Positions 29,301 through 38,251 of a DNA stretch of 64,000 nucleotides are shown here, one piece after another (positions within the stretch are counted from its first letter, which is position 1; each line of letters begins with the position of its first letter). The position numbers were made by a program, and so were the translations under genes. The notes beneath the pieces are model-generated. The model was not told where the DNA came from and did not search any database. It was given only the letters and a program-made list of their open reading frames with translations. This DNA is from CAKMZU01 sp965248335 (GTDB lineage: Bacteria > Pseudomonadota > Gammaproteobacteria > Pseudomonadales > DT-91): the NCBI GenBank assembly GCA_965248335.1, contig CBDFIY010000001.1:331722-395721 (forward strand), given 5' to 3'.

Positions 29301-32249
29301 GCCATCACCATCAAAATCACCCGTAAGCAGGGTACTTGATGACCAATCGACACCCTGAAATCCTGAAAACCTTGATTGATCAGAAAGCGTAAAGCTTGGG
29401 GTAAAGTTGTTCAATTCAGAGGTACTTAATGCCAAGGTTAAATCACTGTCTTTAGCGCCGAGAATGTCATCTCGTCGATCACAATTAAAATCGCCAATCA
29501 AGCGTGGGCTGTTTTCCTGATCACTAAAACCTGCTGCCCTTGTAAAGAAAGAACCACTGATCTTACCCGGCTCTGTTGTGGATGATTGATTTTCACTATC
29601 CACATCAGGTTCAGGAAACTTCATGATACTTTGCTTGCCAAAGCCTAGATGCTTATTCGATTCATCTTCTGGGTAAGACGTTAATCGTCGATTAATCAGT
29701 GCTTCGACATAACTCTCATGAAAGCCAATGATGTCATCAAACCCATCACCGTTAAAATCGCCAACCATTCGAGGGTGTTTACTTTGATTTTCATAACGCC
29801 CCCTATACGGTGAAAAACCACGAAATGCATGCTCCCATGTACGAAAAAAGCCAGCGAGGTTGGTGTTAATATGCACACCACGATCCATAAACCTCACGAT
29901 ATCGGTTTGACCATCGCCATTAAAATCGCCTAACGCTGTCGGTAAACGATGATTATTCCCCGTATATTCATACGGATTTGTTTTGGAACCTGCAGGAACA
30001 GTGCCGTCTGATGGCGCACGCGTTAACACTCGCCAGCCTTCAAATTTGAGTGAATAAAGGCCTTTATTGCCATCCAAGCTGTGCGACATTTTGCCAATAG
30101 GGAAATCGGGTTGAAAATCTCTGACATCTTTCTTATTCGCATTTTTTACAAGCGTGCTAAAATCAAAAGCATCGAAGTTAACCACCGTATTTCTCGGTGT
30201 ATTATCCTTAGGCTCATAAGTTTCATAGCCCTTATCCAGCCCTTTTGTATAGGTTGATTTAACCTTAAGCTCGAGTCCATCAATAGTAAAAGCAATTCTA
30301 AAAAGCTTCTCCGAACCATAAGCTAAAGACTCAACAAGTCTCGTAAGAAAGGTCTCTCTAAAATCAAGATACATCTGTGCAAACATTTCTTTGGTGATGA
30401 TTTTCTGATATTCATTCTCAATATCGGCAGTCGCAAAGTTATCTTGGATAGGGATAATACTCATAAAAAAAGATCGAACGCCGAGATGAAGCTTTTGAGA
30501 GGCCGACATATTGATTTTTTCTTCATAACGCTTAACGGTAGTAATCGCGCCATAAAGGCCAGAAACCAGCATCATCACAAGGGCGACGGCAAGACCAACA
30601 GGGCCAACCATCGCCATGGCACCAGAGATACCCGCAGCAATACCTGAGACAACTGTTGCCGCAGTAACAACAGCGGCAGCCGTCACAGAGGCTGCAATAG
30701 AAGCCACGACAAAACCTATAATAATGGATGCCATCACCAAGGAAATCACAAATCCAAGCACAGACATAACCAAGCCAAAAATAACGCCAGCCTTCATTTT
30801 GTCATCATTTGTAGATTTCAGCATCTTGACCGACACATAAATACTGTAAGAATCAACAGCTAACCCAAAAAATGCACCGAAAACAAAAAAAGCCTTTGAG
30901 ATAACATCAGACACCGACGATAGAAAGCGTACTGTCATCATTTTTGTCGAGGATTTGAAATAACTTACCGTATCAATAACCCAGGTAATAGGCATTTCAG
31001 CAAGTTCAGCTAACTGCACCATTTGTAACTTTAAATCGAGTTTTTCTTCGGCCGTTAAAGGGCCTGTCAGCTCGTAATAATGCTTAGTTTGTATAAATCC
31101 AAACACCTGTATAAGGCTCATCGAGTTTGACATCTCTTGGCCAAGTCGCCCTAATGCATCTTTACCTATGGATTTTAGCCAACCGCCTGCGCTCGAAAAG
31201 TTTTGTTGCCCAGCTCTCATCCAACGAGCGAAGAGAGGGACTAAACCGGTAGATTGATCCTCATTTTCTTCTTGCTTATCATCCCACACGACCTCCGAAT
31301 AAATGGCTTCATGCAAAGCAGAGTAAACAAAGTCGGATTGTGAAAGGGTGCTTTGTGATTGATTATCGATAAAATGCGATAAGTCGCTGAATAACTGACC
31401 CGTTTTTTCAATGAGGTTTTTATAGCTACCGGCCGTGGAGCCTTCCGCATGCGCCATTGATTGCCCTACAAAAAAACCATCCGCCAAGTGTGATTGTAAA
31501 TCGTGTAATTGACTGATTAAACGCTCAGCCTCCTGCATATCCGGCGCATCTTGGCTCACCAGATGTTCAATCGCCATCAACCCGTTTGTAAAGCGCATAA
31601 AGTCTGCGACTTGCCAGTCATCGAAACTGCTGAGTTGCTTCAATTTTTGATAGTCAAAAATCGTCTCTTGCAAAAACAGCCAGTCATTTAGAGTAGACGA
31701 AGGTAGGGGTGCCACACGGGCAGATTGTTTAGGTAATACTACCTGTGGGTGGTAAGTATAAAGTGTATCTAATGCCGGTGTTCTTGAGACATCAAACAAA
31801 CTAAACGGACCAGCCGGTGAGGGTTGCTCAAAAATAACAGGCGATTGCACACCATACCGATCACAGACAAAAGAAAAAAAGTTGCTTTCACTCAAAGGTG
31901 GCTCTTTAGGCATTGAATGACTGGCATTCAATAAAACGACCTGTGAGTGATGCTTCGAAAGGATGCCGGACTGAGACAACACAGCCAAGCTTTTTACCAG
32001 AAATGTATTTTTTTCGCTAAAACTTCCTTTCAGTAAAAAAACGAACTTTACCGGTGATTTCTGTAAGAGACCACTTTTATCGTGAAGGAACTGAGTAAAA
32101 TTTTCAGCCTCACTCGACGTTAAATGCTCAGATAATAAAGAGAAGTTTTTATCACGGTATTCATTGAACTGAGAACCACTAATAACAAGCTGTCCACTCT
32201 CCTCAACCAGAACAACCGTATCGTGATTTTCAATGTTTTTTTCTGACAT
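26361..32249 (-). CDS. Giant RTX/FG-GAP protein with a central hydrophobic, pore-like segment
   Basis: A 1962-residue protein, by far the longest here. There is no signal peptide. Residues 1-430 are mixed helical and unrecognised. Residues about 440-575 hold several long hydrophobic helices (FGAFFGLAVDSYSIYVSV, then Ala/Val/Gly-rich), like the pore-forming segment of large clostridial-type toxins; this is my inference. Residues about 775-1040 contain five FG-GAP/VCBS-like calcium motifs (GDFNGDGQTDIV, GDFNGDGFDDII, GDFNCDRRDDIL, GDFDGDGCTDLA, DITNDKKDDIL). Residues about 1310-1745 hold scattered RTX nonapeptides (GGGGNDLIVL, GKGDDYMVGRGGEDYYV, GLDGDDLL, GGNGSDVLV). About 220 further residues end the chain. 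AGGG precedes the ATG. RTX proteins usually leave by a type I system; none is encoded in the window. Confidence 0.85.
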   Translation of the reverse strand: MSEKNIENHDTVVLVEESGQLVISGSQFNEYRDKNFSLLSEHLTSSEAENFTQFLHDKSGLLQKSPVKFVFLLKGSFSEKNTFLVKSLAVLSQSGILSKHHSQVVLLNASHSMPKEPPLSESNFFSFVCDRYGVQSPVIFEQPSPAGPFSLFDVSRTPALDTLYTYHPQVVLPKQSARVAPLPSSTLNDWLFLQETIFDYQKLKQLSSFDDWQVADFMRFTNGLMAIEHLVSQDAPDMQEAERLISQLHDLQSHLADGFFVGQSMAHAEGSTAGSYKNLIEKTGQLFSDLSHFIDNQSQSTLSQSDFVYSALHEAIYSEVVWDDKQEENEDQSTGLVPLFARWMRAGQQNFSSAGGWLKSIGKDALGRLGQEMSNSMSLIQVFGFIQTKHYYELTGPLTAEEKLDLKLQMVQLAELAEMPITWVIDTVSYFKSSTKMMTVRFLSSVSDVISKAFFVFGAFFGLAVDSYSIYVSVKMLKSTNDDKMKAGVIFGLVMSVLGFVISLVMASIIIGFVVASIAASVTAAAVVTAATVVSGIAAGISGAMAMVGPVGLAVALVMMLVSGLYGAITTVKRYEEKINMSASQKLHLGVRSFFMSIIPIQDNFATADIENEYQKIITKEMFAQMYLDFRETFLTRLVESLAYGSEKLFRIAFTIDGLELKVKSTYTKGLDKGYETYEPKDNTPRNTVVNFDAFDFSTLVKNANKKDVRDFQPDFPIGKMSHSLDGNKGLYSLKFEGWRVLTRAPSDGTVPAGSKTNPYEYTGNNHRLPTALGDFNGDGQTDIVRFMDRGVHINTNLAGFFRTWEHAFRGFSPYRGRYENQSKHPRMVGDFNGDGFDDIIGFHESYVEALINRRLTSYPEDESNKHLGFGKQSIMKFPEPDVDSENQSSTTEPGKISGSFFTRAAGFSDQENSPRLIGDFNCDRRDDILGAKDSDLTLALSTSELNNFTPSFTLSDQSRFSGFQGVDWSSSTLLTGDFDGDGCTDLAGLQSREMIVAMGTKLGAEEAAGGFSSKEYASFFKSSYLRIVVDITNDKKDDILFINEDGSFNGLVSQGDGSFKRVKSKDGWFKYPQKTRTLGKEDKDWLYFNIKTKTASFIGRDHDNAVYVHFSNGEIVRHVLGPDNFNSEDGVLAIELGDGKDEARGMRDRSNHFYIGEGIKIFKGGSMDDKFILNTEKVPDVPSQLDGGVEGVRPASFRQPPVFEPIENLTVYDKDRNQHDYFLANVVYVKPQDVQAGKVTGFDINLHQAAGFVKYQGSEQKIARLRNIEHATGNANTGDHIVGDEGFNVLDGLGSLFIEQPDILEGGGGNDLIVLNHNTKGYGGPGDDRYIFKKPAAATLVTVRDTEGDNSLMLAADLDEILGLGPSEEPSDLVFYIDNGNDTKTYLILEKLLEDEDAINHLSFTTRDGFSFKFDGEKGVSKNFYFNMNLSYDASKDITYASDIASSKGTIKVIQDIHYQKIQVVEMNEDLTEVVRVIRDVRVPGYAKLKARASDFHDEIHGSLGNDIFTAGKGDDYMVGRGGEDYYVITALDKPKLAGVTRINNFDPSASKQLATDIVRINLPQADIKLVKSDEDLIIRDQSVKDKKLKDVIVERFFVSKSYRHLFLNDIHDITYELLINEQNQPILGPGVIQGTSLSDDRPDEQGYVKKLIGSSASRTTLFGLDGDDLLQARSATEDVAGASIFDPANKGDILLGGNGSDVLVDSVGMDILKGEEGNDLIISSLGDDVIEPGGGIDHVVFMPGAKGLKTYLVPADLAGSLAKQRSKKIMVPYDIEEAIYQRVGDDLQMIMMDDYSVLSSMDSTEEDFKKALKDALVIHVKDFYKSMYFRRFRLASYDVESLKTTSGIDRNLPASLTTLKQRDGKTLLDAYSEKSKLNQKSAKRAPIEQSDKLEITNNVSDPIFIDKLSGKDHLSMNLSAERQFSLLVQAASSLPEQKVPSYFDAPLRVADQAWQYLSQG

Positions 32250-32358
32250 ATCCCTGTCTCAAAAATGGCAGCAGCACTCAAAAGTCTAGCACAGTATAAA
32301 AACATTTTTAGGAAAGGAATTTTATAAAAAATCGGGGAAATAAAATCTAAAAACTATT

Positions 32359-33033
32359 TTATCGATTATGAAAACAGAGCTGAAAAAAATCATTACCTTG
32401 ATCATGAAAAACACGAATACGGCTTATACAAGCATAAGGTACTTCGTAACGCATAAAAGAAAACGCATCGACACCCAGCACATGGCTTAACACAGCTCGA
32501 ATCACGCCACCATGCGCAACAACCAATGCATGTTGGCCTTTAAATTGCTTAACCGAACGCGCCAATGCATCAACCACCCGTTGAAAAAATTGATCAAACG
32601 GCTCGCCATTAGGCGGCGTATGTTCGGTCGGTGCACGCCAAAAATTATCGAAAGACTGTTTATCTAAACGTGCAACAGCTTTAAAGGACACCCCATCCCA
32701 ATCACCGAACGAGACTTCTCTAAAACCAGGATCGACAAATAAAGGTAAGTTATGTTGTTCACTGACCGCACGCGCGAAATCATGACAACGCAAAAGCGGT
32801 GAACTCACCACTTGCTGCCAACCTGAAGGGGCACCGTCAACAAAATCAGATTCTCTAGGCATCGATGTCAATGCATCACAAGCAGATTGCATCGATGCAA
32901 ATCCTTCATCCGTCAGAGAGACATCCGTTAGCCCTCTAAAAATTTCACCGCCCTGAGGCTTGCCATGTCGCAAAAAATCCAGCGTTGTCACCTGCCATGG
33001 CGACACCTCGTTTTCATCAGCCACCAATACCAC
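32359..33033 (-). CDS. cobC: Alpha-ribazole phosphatase / histidine phosphatase
   Basis: Histidine-phosphatase superfamily protein of 224 residues. The catalytic motif is DFLRHGKP, with a second active-site His in VVAHGGVIRAVL. Its position directly after cobT, with TAGTG overlap (GTG start at 33033), points to CobC, which removes phosphate from alpha-ribazole phosphate in the assembly of the cobalamin nucleotide loop. The GTG start is supported by the overlap; nearby in-frame GTG codons are alternatives. Confidence 0.85.
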   Translation of the reverse strand: MVLVADENEVSPWQVTTLDFLRHGKPQGGEIFRGLTDVSLTDEGFASMQSACDALTSMPRESDFVDGAPSGWQQVVSSPLLRCHDFARAVSEQHNLPLFVDPGFREVSFGDWDGVSFKAVARLDKQSFDNFWRAPTEHTPPNGEPFDQFFQRVVDALARSVKQFKGQHALVVAHGGVIRAVLSHVLGVDAFSFMRYEVPYACISRIRVFHDQGNDFFQLCFHNR

Positions 33034-34103
33034 TAAGACACCAGTTTTTCACTGACTTGCGCATCACTGAAACTCGCCATGCCCGATTGCAAACGACAAG
33101 CAGCCTGCATAAGCGGAACGACAATGGCAGCACCCGAACCTTCGCCTAATCGCATTTTCAAATCAACCATAGGCTCAAGTTCGAGCGCAGCAAGAATATG
33201 CTTATGCCCCGGCTCCTGAGAGCAATGCGAAGCCATCAACCACGGACGAATAGACGGATTCATTTCAACAGCCACGAGTGCTGCCGCCGAACTGATAAAT
33301 CCATCCAACAAAACAGGAATGCCTCTTTGCGCACAGGCAATATACACGCCCACCAGCGCGGCTATCTCAAAGCCGCCTACAGCTGACAACAACTGCAAAG
33401 GGTCATGCGCCTGATGCAACGCCAGTGCTTTTTTAATCACAGTAACTTTATGTTCGACACCCATTGGCCCCAATCCCGTGCCAGGCCCTGCCATTTCTTC
33501 AACTGGGCAATCCAACAACCGAGAAGCAAGAGCCGCGGCAGACGTTGTATTACCAATACCCATTTCACCACCAATAAATAACTGGCAGTCATTAAAACCA
33601 GCCCAATCTGCTGCTTGCCGGCCATGAAACATGGCCTGTTCACATTGGGCTTGTGTCATAGCCGTTGTTTTACAAAAGTTCTTCGTGCCATGTGCTACAC
33701 GAACATCAATCACACCTTCAATCTCTTGAATTTCACGCACAGTGCCTAAATTAAACACCGTTAACCGCGCACCAAGACTGCGGGCGAGCACAGCAATGGC
33801 AGCGCCACCGCCTGCAAAATTCTTGATCATTTCAGCGGTAACCGATTGAGGAAAAGACGATACGTTCTCCTCCGTCACACCATGATCAGCGGCCATAATG
33901 ACAATATCAATATTACGTATCACAGGCGCAAGTGACTGCTGATAAGCAGACATGCGTGTAGCGCAACGCTCTACATCCCCTAAAGAAATTGGTGGCTTTG
34001 TCAGCCTTAATTGATAATCCTTTGCCTTTTGCTCATAAAAAGCGTCGTATTTCTTTGCTTCTTTCAAAAACCACGGCACTGAAATACCCCCACGAAAAGT
34101 CAT
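33033..34103 (-). CDS. cobT: Nicotinate-nucleotide:dimethylbenzimidazole phosphoribosyltransferase
   Basis: Makes alpha-ribazole phosphate from DMB and nicotinate mononucleotide. The 356-residue protein carries the family segments VIMAADHGVTEENVSSFPQSVT, FIGGEMGIGNTTSAAALAS, and the C-terminal RLGEGSGAA with the catalytic Glu. The substrate DMB could be supplied by BluB (59730-60383). The start overlaps the cobU stop as TAATG, and the stop overlaps cobC as TAGTG: a coupled three-gene operon. Confidence 0.96.
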   Translation of the reverse strand: MTFRGGISVPWFLKEAKKYDAFYEQKAKDYQLRLTKPPISLGDVERCATRMSAYQQSLAPVIRNIDIVIMAADHGVTEENVSSFPQSVTAEMIKNFAGGGAAIAVLARSLGARLTVFNLGTVREIQEIEGVIDVRVAHGTKNFCKTTAMTQAQCEQAMFHGRQAADWAGFNDCQLFIGGEMGIGNTTSAAALASRLLDCPVEEMAGPGTGLGPMGVEHKVTVIKKALALHQAHDPLQLLSAVGGFEIAALVGVYIACAQRGIPVLLDGFISSAAALVAVEMNPSIRPWLMASHCSQEPGHKHILAALELEPMVDLKMRLGEGSGAAIVVPLMQAACRLQSGMASFSDAQVSEKLVS

Positions 34104-34651
34104 TATTTTAATTGTATTGGACAGCCAGCAACAACGAAGCTGACTGAATCTGCAATAGTGGCAATGGATTGATGTAACCAGCCGGATTCATCAACGAACT
34201 GTCGATTGAGTTCTCCCAAAGGAACAATACCGTGCCCTACCTCATTAGATACAAGGATGATCTGGCCAGGTAGCGCCTCAAGTGTCTCCAGTAACGCTTT
34301 TTTTTGCTGCGGCCAAAGTGAACTATCACCAGAAAGCAAACAATTGGTTAGCCAAAGCGTCAGGCAATCAACAAGGATACAGCGATCATCGGACGCCATT
34401 GTAGTCAAAGTTTTTGCTAAATAAAGCGGTTCTTCGCGAGTATCCCAACGCATTGACTGTTTTTTGCGCTGATTTTGATGTTGACCAATACGAGTTCTCA
34501 TTTCTTCATCGCGTGCCTCAGCCGTTGCAACATAAACAGGCGACAAACCAGACTCGGCGACAATACTTTCTGCAAAACGGCTCTTACCCGACCTTGCCCC
34601 TCCTAAAACCAACTGAATCAACCCGCCACACCCCAGTAAAAAATGGTGCAT
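34103..34651 (-). CDS. cobU: Adenosylcobinamide kinase / guanylyltransferase
   Basis: Phosphorylates and then guanylylates adenosylcobinamide. The P-loop is LVLGGARSGKSRFAE at the very N-terminus, followed by YVATAEARDEEM and VDCLTLWLTNCL, all diagnostic. The frame remains open to 34774, but the first 40 residues of that version are translated from the intergenic repeat and are spurious. I chose the ATG at 34651; a TTG at 34621 would give the usual family start (MIQLVLGG) and is equally possible. First gene of cobU-cobT-cobC. cobS and cbiB, common neighbours, are not in the window. Confidence 0.93.
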   Translation of the reverse strand: MHHFLLGCGGLIQLVLGGARSGKSRFAESIVAESGLSPVYVATAEARDEEMRTRIGQHQNQRKKQSMRWDTREEPLYLAKTLTTMASDDRCILVDCLTLWLTNCLLSGDSSLWPQQKKALLETLEALPGQIILVSNEVGHGIVPLGELNRQFVDESGWLHQSIATIADSVSFVVAGCPIQLK

Positions 34652-34671
34652 AGTAGCACTAAAACTACCAA

Positions 34672-34799
34672 TATACCCATCGGAATTGGAGATGCAAGAA
34701 GGCGGCAAGCGAGCGTATCCCCATGAGCTTATAGTCCGTAAGTGATTGGGGTGAGCGAGCGCGGCCAACGCCATTGCATCTTCAAGGGTGATCGGTATA
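34672..34799. repeat. Intergenic TATACC/GGTATA repeat, copy 2
   Basis: Full 128-bp copy in the same orientation as copies 1 and 4. It begins TATACCCATCGGAATTGGAG and ends CAAGGGTGATCGGTATA. The two ends pair imperfectly over about 40 bases, so the RNA or single strand would fold into a long hairpin. It sits just upstream of cobU and after the ampE stop. Confidence 0.9.
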
Positions 34800-34856
34800 C
34801 ATGCAGTGCATCACCTAATTTTAACCATACAGCCTATTGATAATCGCCAGCAGTCA

Positions 34857-35753
34857 TTACAAAAATACAGCCACAATAACAACCAGCAGGAGGCAGCGCA
34901 TAACCAATAGCTTAATCTGTTTGGCGTCATGCGTTGCTCTATCCTGAATAACATCGCTATTCAATTCTTCATCAACAGGTTCAATTGCCAATGCAACCTG
35001 TGCTGCATCTATCAGAAAATCCGTGTTCGACGTTTTCACATGGAGCACCGCTGAACACCAATGCGTGAAAACTTCACCGACCTTACCCGACACCACAAAA
35101 CATAACGCAATCAAACGCGCCATAGGCCATTCCATCAGGAACAAGGCGCGATCCAATACAGCGACGATGGTTGCATCCTCTTTCTCTGCGACATATTGCC
35201 GCGTGATCACGATGAGCCGATACAATAAAGCAACAATCGGGTTAATTAATAAAAACCAAAACAACACCACAAACCAACGCTGAAATGCGGCCTCAAGAAA
35301 TAAACGATTACCTTGCATCCTGAGCGCATCCAAAGGCGTTGATGTATCGATATCAACGGCATCATCATCCTTAGTGGCAAAGTCATCCTTATGGATAAAC
35401 TGCTTATACGAGGATAAAAAATCAGGGAGCTTATCAAATGCCCGCATTTGCCAAAGATCAATATACTCATGTAAATAACGCAGAAAAACGCCGCGTCCCA
35501 ATGCGTAAGCCAAAATCACAATCTGCGCGCAAAACGCAGCAATACTGCCAAACACATCAGCGATAAACCAATATACGCCACCCACAATAAAACAGGGCAG
35601 CCCGATACCAAGCACTAAATGAAGCAGCTTACCCATAGGAAATTGTTCAGAATAGGATAGCCAGCAACGAATCCATCGATCATTTTGCAACCAGCCAATC
35701 GACCCATTAAATTGCATCATCAAAAGTACAATGACAACGATTAAAGCATCCAT
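34857..35753 (-). CDS. ampE: AmpE-like inner-membrane protein
   Basis: A 298-residue protein with four or more hydrophobic segments, including the N-terminus (MDALIVVIVLLMMQF) and the last 20 residues. The loop with GNRLFLEAAFQRWFVVLFWFLLINPIVALLYRL matches the AmpE/CobD-like family (the GVPFN-type region is partly changed). It lies next to ampD, the constant partner in the ampDE operon, which bears on recycling of cell-wall fragments and beta-lactamase induction. AmpE's own role is unclear. The gap to ampD is 75 bases. Confidence 0.82.
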   Translation of the reverse strand: MDALIVVIVLLMMQFNGSIGWLQNDRWIRCWLSYSEQFPMGKLLHLVLGIGLPCFIVGGVYWFIADVFGSIAAFCAQIVILAYALGRGVFLRYLHEYIDLWQMRAFDKLPDFLSSYKQFIHKDDFATKDDDAVDIDTSTPLDALRMQGNRLFLEAAFQRWFVVLFWFLLINPIVALLYRLIVITRQYVAEKEDATIVAVLDRALFLMEWPMARLIALCFVVSGKVGEVFTHWCSAVLHVKTSNTDFLIDAAQVALAIEPVDEELNSDVIQDRATHDAKQIKLLVMRCLLLVVIVAVFL

Positions 35754-35828
35754 AAAGACCTCAAATCAGCGCTATTAGCCATAGTTAGAGTACCTATTCC
35801 GTAAAAAGTCTCACAACCTTAAATTTTA

Positions 35829-36395
35829 CTAATCAGCCACACCTAAAAAAAACCGAGGCCAATCAAATGCCAACCCCGGATCCGTTTTACGCCCTGGCGC
35901 AATATCACAATGCCCAACAATATTTGTCGGCCTATTTTTGGGTCTGTTCTTCGGCATAATAGCGGGGTAATCCCGTATCAGTTGTCGCGCTAGGCAGCTC
36001 AACGACAAATACTGCGCGCTGGTATAAGGGGTATCGTCCGCGCCCTCAAGCTCAATACCCACACTAAAATCATTACATTGCTCGCGCCCCGCAAACTGCG
36101 ACACACCCGCATGCCAAGCAGCCTTTGTTGTCGGCACATACTGCCGAACAACACCCAAACGATTAATAAAAAAATGCGCGGCGACACGTAGGCCAACCAA
36201 ATCATCAAAGCTTTTGTGTGCCTTCGTGTCTATATTGCCCATAAACAGATCATCCACAAAATCTGTCAGAAATTCACCGGCTGGCAACGAAATATTATGA
36301 ATAACCAACAAAGACACCTCACCACAAGGGCGCTCGCTACAATGCGACGACATCCTTTGAATTAACCCCTGATACCGCCCCTCAACCAAAATCAT
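35829..36395 (-). CDS. ampD: 1,6-anhydro-N-acetylmuramyl-L-alanine amidase AmpD
   Basis: Cytosolic zinc amidase that cleaves the peptide from anhydro-muropeptides. The 188-residue protein shows LLVIHNISLPAG (first zinc His), VAAHFFINRLGVVRQYVP, WHAGVS, and NIVGHCDIAPGRKTDPG, with the second His, the catalytic Lys and the third ligand Asp. The length fits AmpD rather than the secreted AmiD. The PKNRPKNRP repeat in the loop before the second His is a small lineage-specific duplication. Confidence 0.95.
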   Translation of the reverse strand: MILVEGRYQGLIQRMSSHCSERPCGEVSLLVIHNISLPAGEFLTDFVDDLFMGNIDTKAHKSFDDLVGLRVAAHFFINRLGVVRQYVPTTKAAWHAGVSQFAGREQCNDFSVGIELEGADDTPYTSAQYLSLSCLARQLIRDYPAIMPKNRPKNRPTNIVGHCDIAPGRKTDPGLAFDWPRFFLGVAD

Positions 36396-36413
36396 GCATC
36401 ACATCCCAAGCCA

Positions 36414-37109
36414 TCAAGTCTTACGTATATCATCAATTAACGCTTCCAGGGTTCGATCAAATTGATCTGCTCGCTCAAGCAACGCCATCTCACCAGACTG
36501 AATCGCTATCTCAACATCATGCAGAGATAACTCAGCTAACGTCTCGCCACTCATCGAGCTGATGACCAAGCTCTCCGTACTGGGTTGAAAAGCCGAAACC
36601 ACCCCACGCCGCACTTTACCTGATTGCGACCCATCGATCCAATGCCCCAAATAACGCGACGCACGTTCTTGTTTTGCATGCACCTCTACTGCTACTGCGT
36701 CATCAATGATAGCAGTCAATGTTCGATCAACAACATCAACAATCAGCCGCTTATGTAATGCCTCAAGATCCATTAACAACAAGCTAATATCGTCTTTTTT
36801 TAATAATGAAGCCACAAGCGCCATCGTCAGCTGCGGCAACACTTTAGAGACCGCACACAATAAATCCTCCCGCCTTCCATACGTACCCGCCGACTGCAAC
36901 GTTGCCAGCAACGACGAAAGCAACGACTGCTTCAACGCAAAGACAGAGGATGTTACGGATGTTCTTTCCGCCTCATCCAGCAACACCGGATAAAAACACC
37001 CCTCAACAACCGCCGCCGCCCCCTCAATCAAAGGCTGTGCTTGTTGTATGGATTTTTGTATCACTGCACGAACAAGGTATTCAACCGGATACTCAGTCGA
37101 TTGTCCCAT
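36414..37109 (-). CDS. Hypothetical protein, possibly a short DUF1631 relative
   Basis: A 231-residue soluble helical protein. The only familiar part is the C-terminus, where ALLERADQFDRTLEALIDDIRK resembles the end of DUF1631 proteins (pLFxRALdallxxLr), with a preceding PilZ-like basic strand region (GHWIDGSQSGKVRRGVVSAF). DUF1631 proteins are normally 700 or more residues, so this would be a strongly reduced form. In Pseudomonas aeruginosa an uncharacterised gene occupies the same place between ampD and nadC (from memory). I give no function. Confidence 0.55.
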   Translation of the reverse strand: MGQSTEYPVEYLVRAVIQKSIQQAQPLIEGAAAVVEGCFYPVLLDEAERTSVTSSVFALKQSLLSSLLATLQSAGTYGRREDLLCAVSKVLPQLTMALVASLLKKDDISLLLMDLEALHKRLIVDVVDRTLTAIIDDAVAVEVHAKQERASRYLGHWIDGSQSGKVRRGVVSAFQPSTESLVISSMSGETLAELSLHDVEIAIQSGEMALLERADQFDRTLEALIDDIRKT

Positions 37110-37331
37110 AGCATTCCCTACCTATTCCCATAAGGAGTAAAATCATAAAACAAGCCGTAAGAAATATCCGTAAACAGCCGATGGATTGTGAACAATGACC
37201 AAAACAGCCGTAATCAAGGCCACAGGCACAAAATGCCTAAGGCCCTATCGCAATGCTCGAAACCCCGCCGCTATTTTGCTAAAATCCGCTTTTTTCATCC
37301 ACAACTACATTCACGACTAAGACCAACCGCC

Positions 37332-38180
37332 ATGTCTCTCCCTTACACACTTGAAGCCACGATACAGAAAAACGTAAAAGATGCCCTCGAAGAAGACATA
37401 GGCACAGGCGATATTACCGCCCAACTCATTGACGAAACCCAACAGGCACAAGCGCGCATTATCACCCGCGAACCCGCCATTATCGCAGGCACCGCATGGG
37501 TTAACGCGGTATTTCAGCAGATCGATAGCGACGTAACCATCGAGTGGTTTGTTAAAGACGGGCTACAGGTTAACGCCTGTGATACCTTGTTTGAGCTACA
37601 AGGCAAAACCCGTAGCCTGCTTACCGGCGAACGCGCTGCATTAAACTTTTTACAAACACTCTCATCGGTCGCAACCAAAGTCGCCGAATACAAAAAAATC
37701 GTCGCCGCCACACAGGTTACCTTGCTCGATACACGTAAAACCCTGCCCGGTTTACGATTGGCACAAAAATATGCCATCACCTGCGGTGGCGGTCAAAACC
37801 ATCGCATCGGTTTATACGATGCCTTTTTGATCAAAGAAAACCACATCAAAGCTTGCGGCTCCATTACACAAGCCATCCAAAAAGCGCGCCAAATAGCGCC
37901 GAATAAGACCTGTGAAATCGAAGTAGAAACCCTTCAAGAATTTGAAGAAGCCTTAAACGCCGATGCCGATATCATCATGCTCGATAACTTCAGCAATGCC
38001 GATAAAAAAATCGCCGTTAGTCAGCGTAATGAAAAAAATAGCCGCACCAAACTCGAAGCTTCCGGTGGCATTAACAACGACACACTTTTGGCGGTGGCTG
38101 AAACGGGCGTCGATTTCATTTCTATAGGTAGCTTAACCAAAGATATACAAGCCATCGATCTCTCTATGCGGCTGCTCTGA
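37332..38180 (+). CDS. nadC: Nicotinate-nucleotide pyrophosphorylase (carboxylating)
   Basis: Converts quinolinate and PRPP to nicotinate mononucleotide in NAD synthesis. The ATG at 37332 gives 282 residues and the usual start MSLPYTLEATIQKNVKDALEEDIGTGDITAQLI. The open frame begins at 37188, but those 48 residues are not family sequence. Key parts: LLTGERAALNFLQTLSSVAT, DTRKTLPGLRLAQKYAITCGGGQNHRIGLYDAFLIKENHI, and LEASGGINNDTLLAVAETGVDFISIGSLT. It is divergent from the ampD group, as in Pseudomonas. No strong ribosome site is visible. Confidence 0.97.
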   Translation: MSLPYTLEATIQKNVKDALEEDIGTGDITAQLIDETQQAQARIITREPAIIAGTAWVNAVFQQIDSDVTIEWFVKDGLQVNACDTLFELQGKTRSLLTGERAALNFLQTLSSVATKVAEYKKIVAATQVTLLDTRKTLPGLRLAQKYAITCGGGQNHRIGLYDAFLIKENHIKACGSITQAIQKARQIAPNKTCEIEVETLQEFEEALNADADIIMLDNFSNADKKIAVSQRNEKNSRTKLEASGGINNDTLLAVAETGVDFISIGSLTKDIQAIDLSMRLL

Positions 38181-38251
38181 TCCATGAGCGCCCAACTGAC
38201 GGGTATTGTTATATTTCTGTATTATATCCAATTCAAAAGAAAACATATTTT

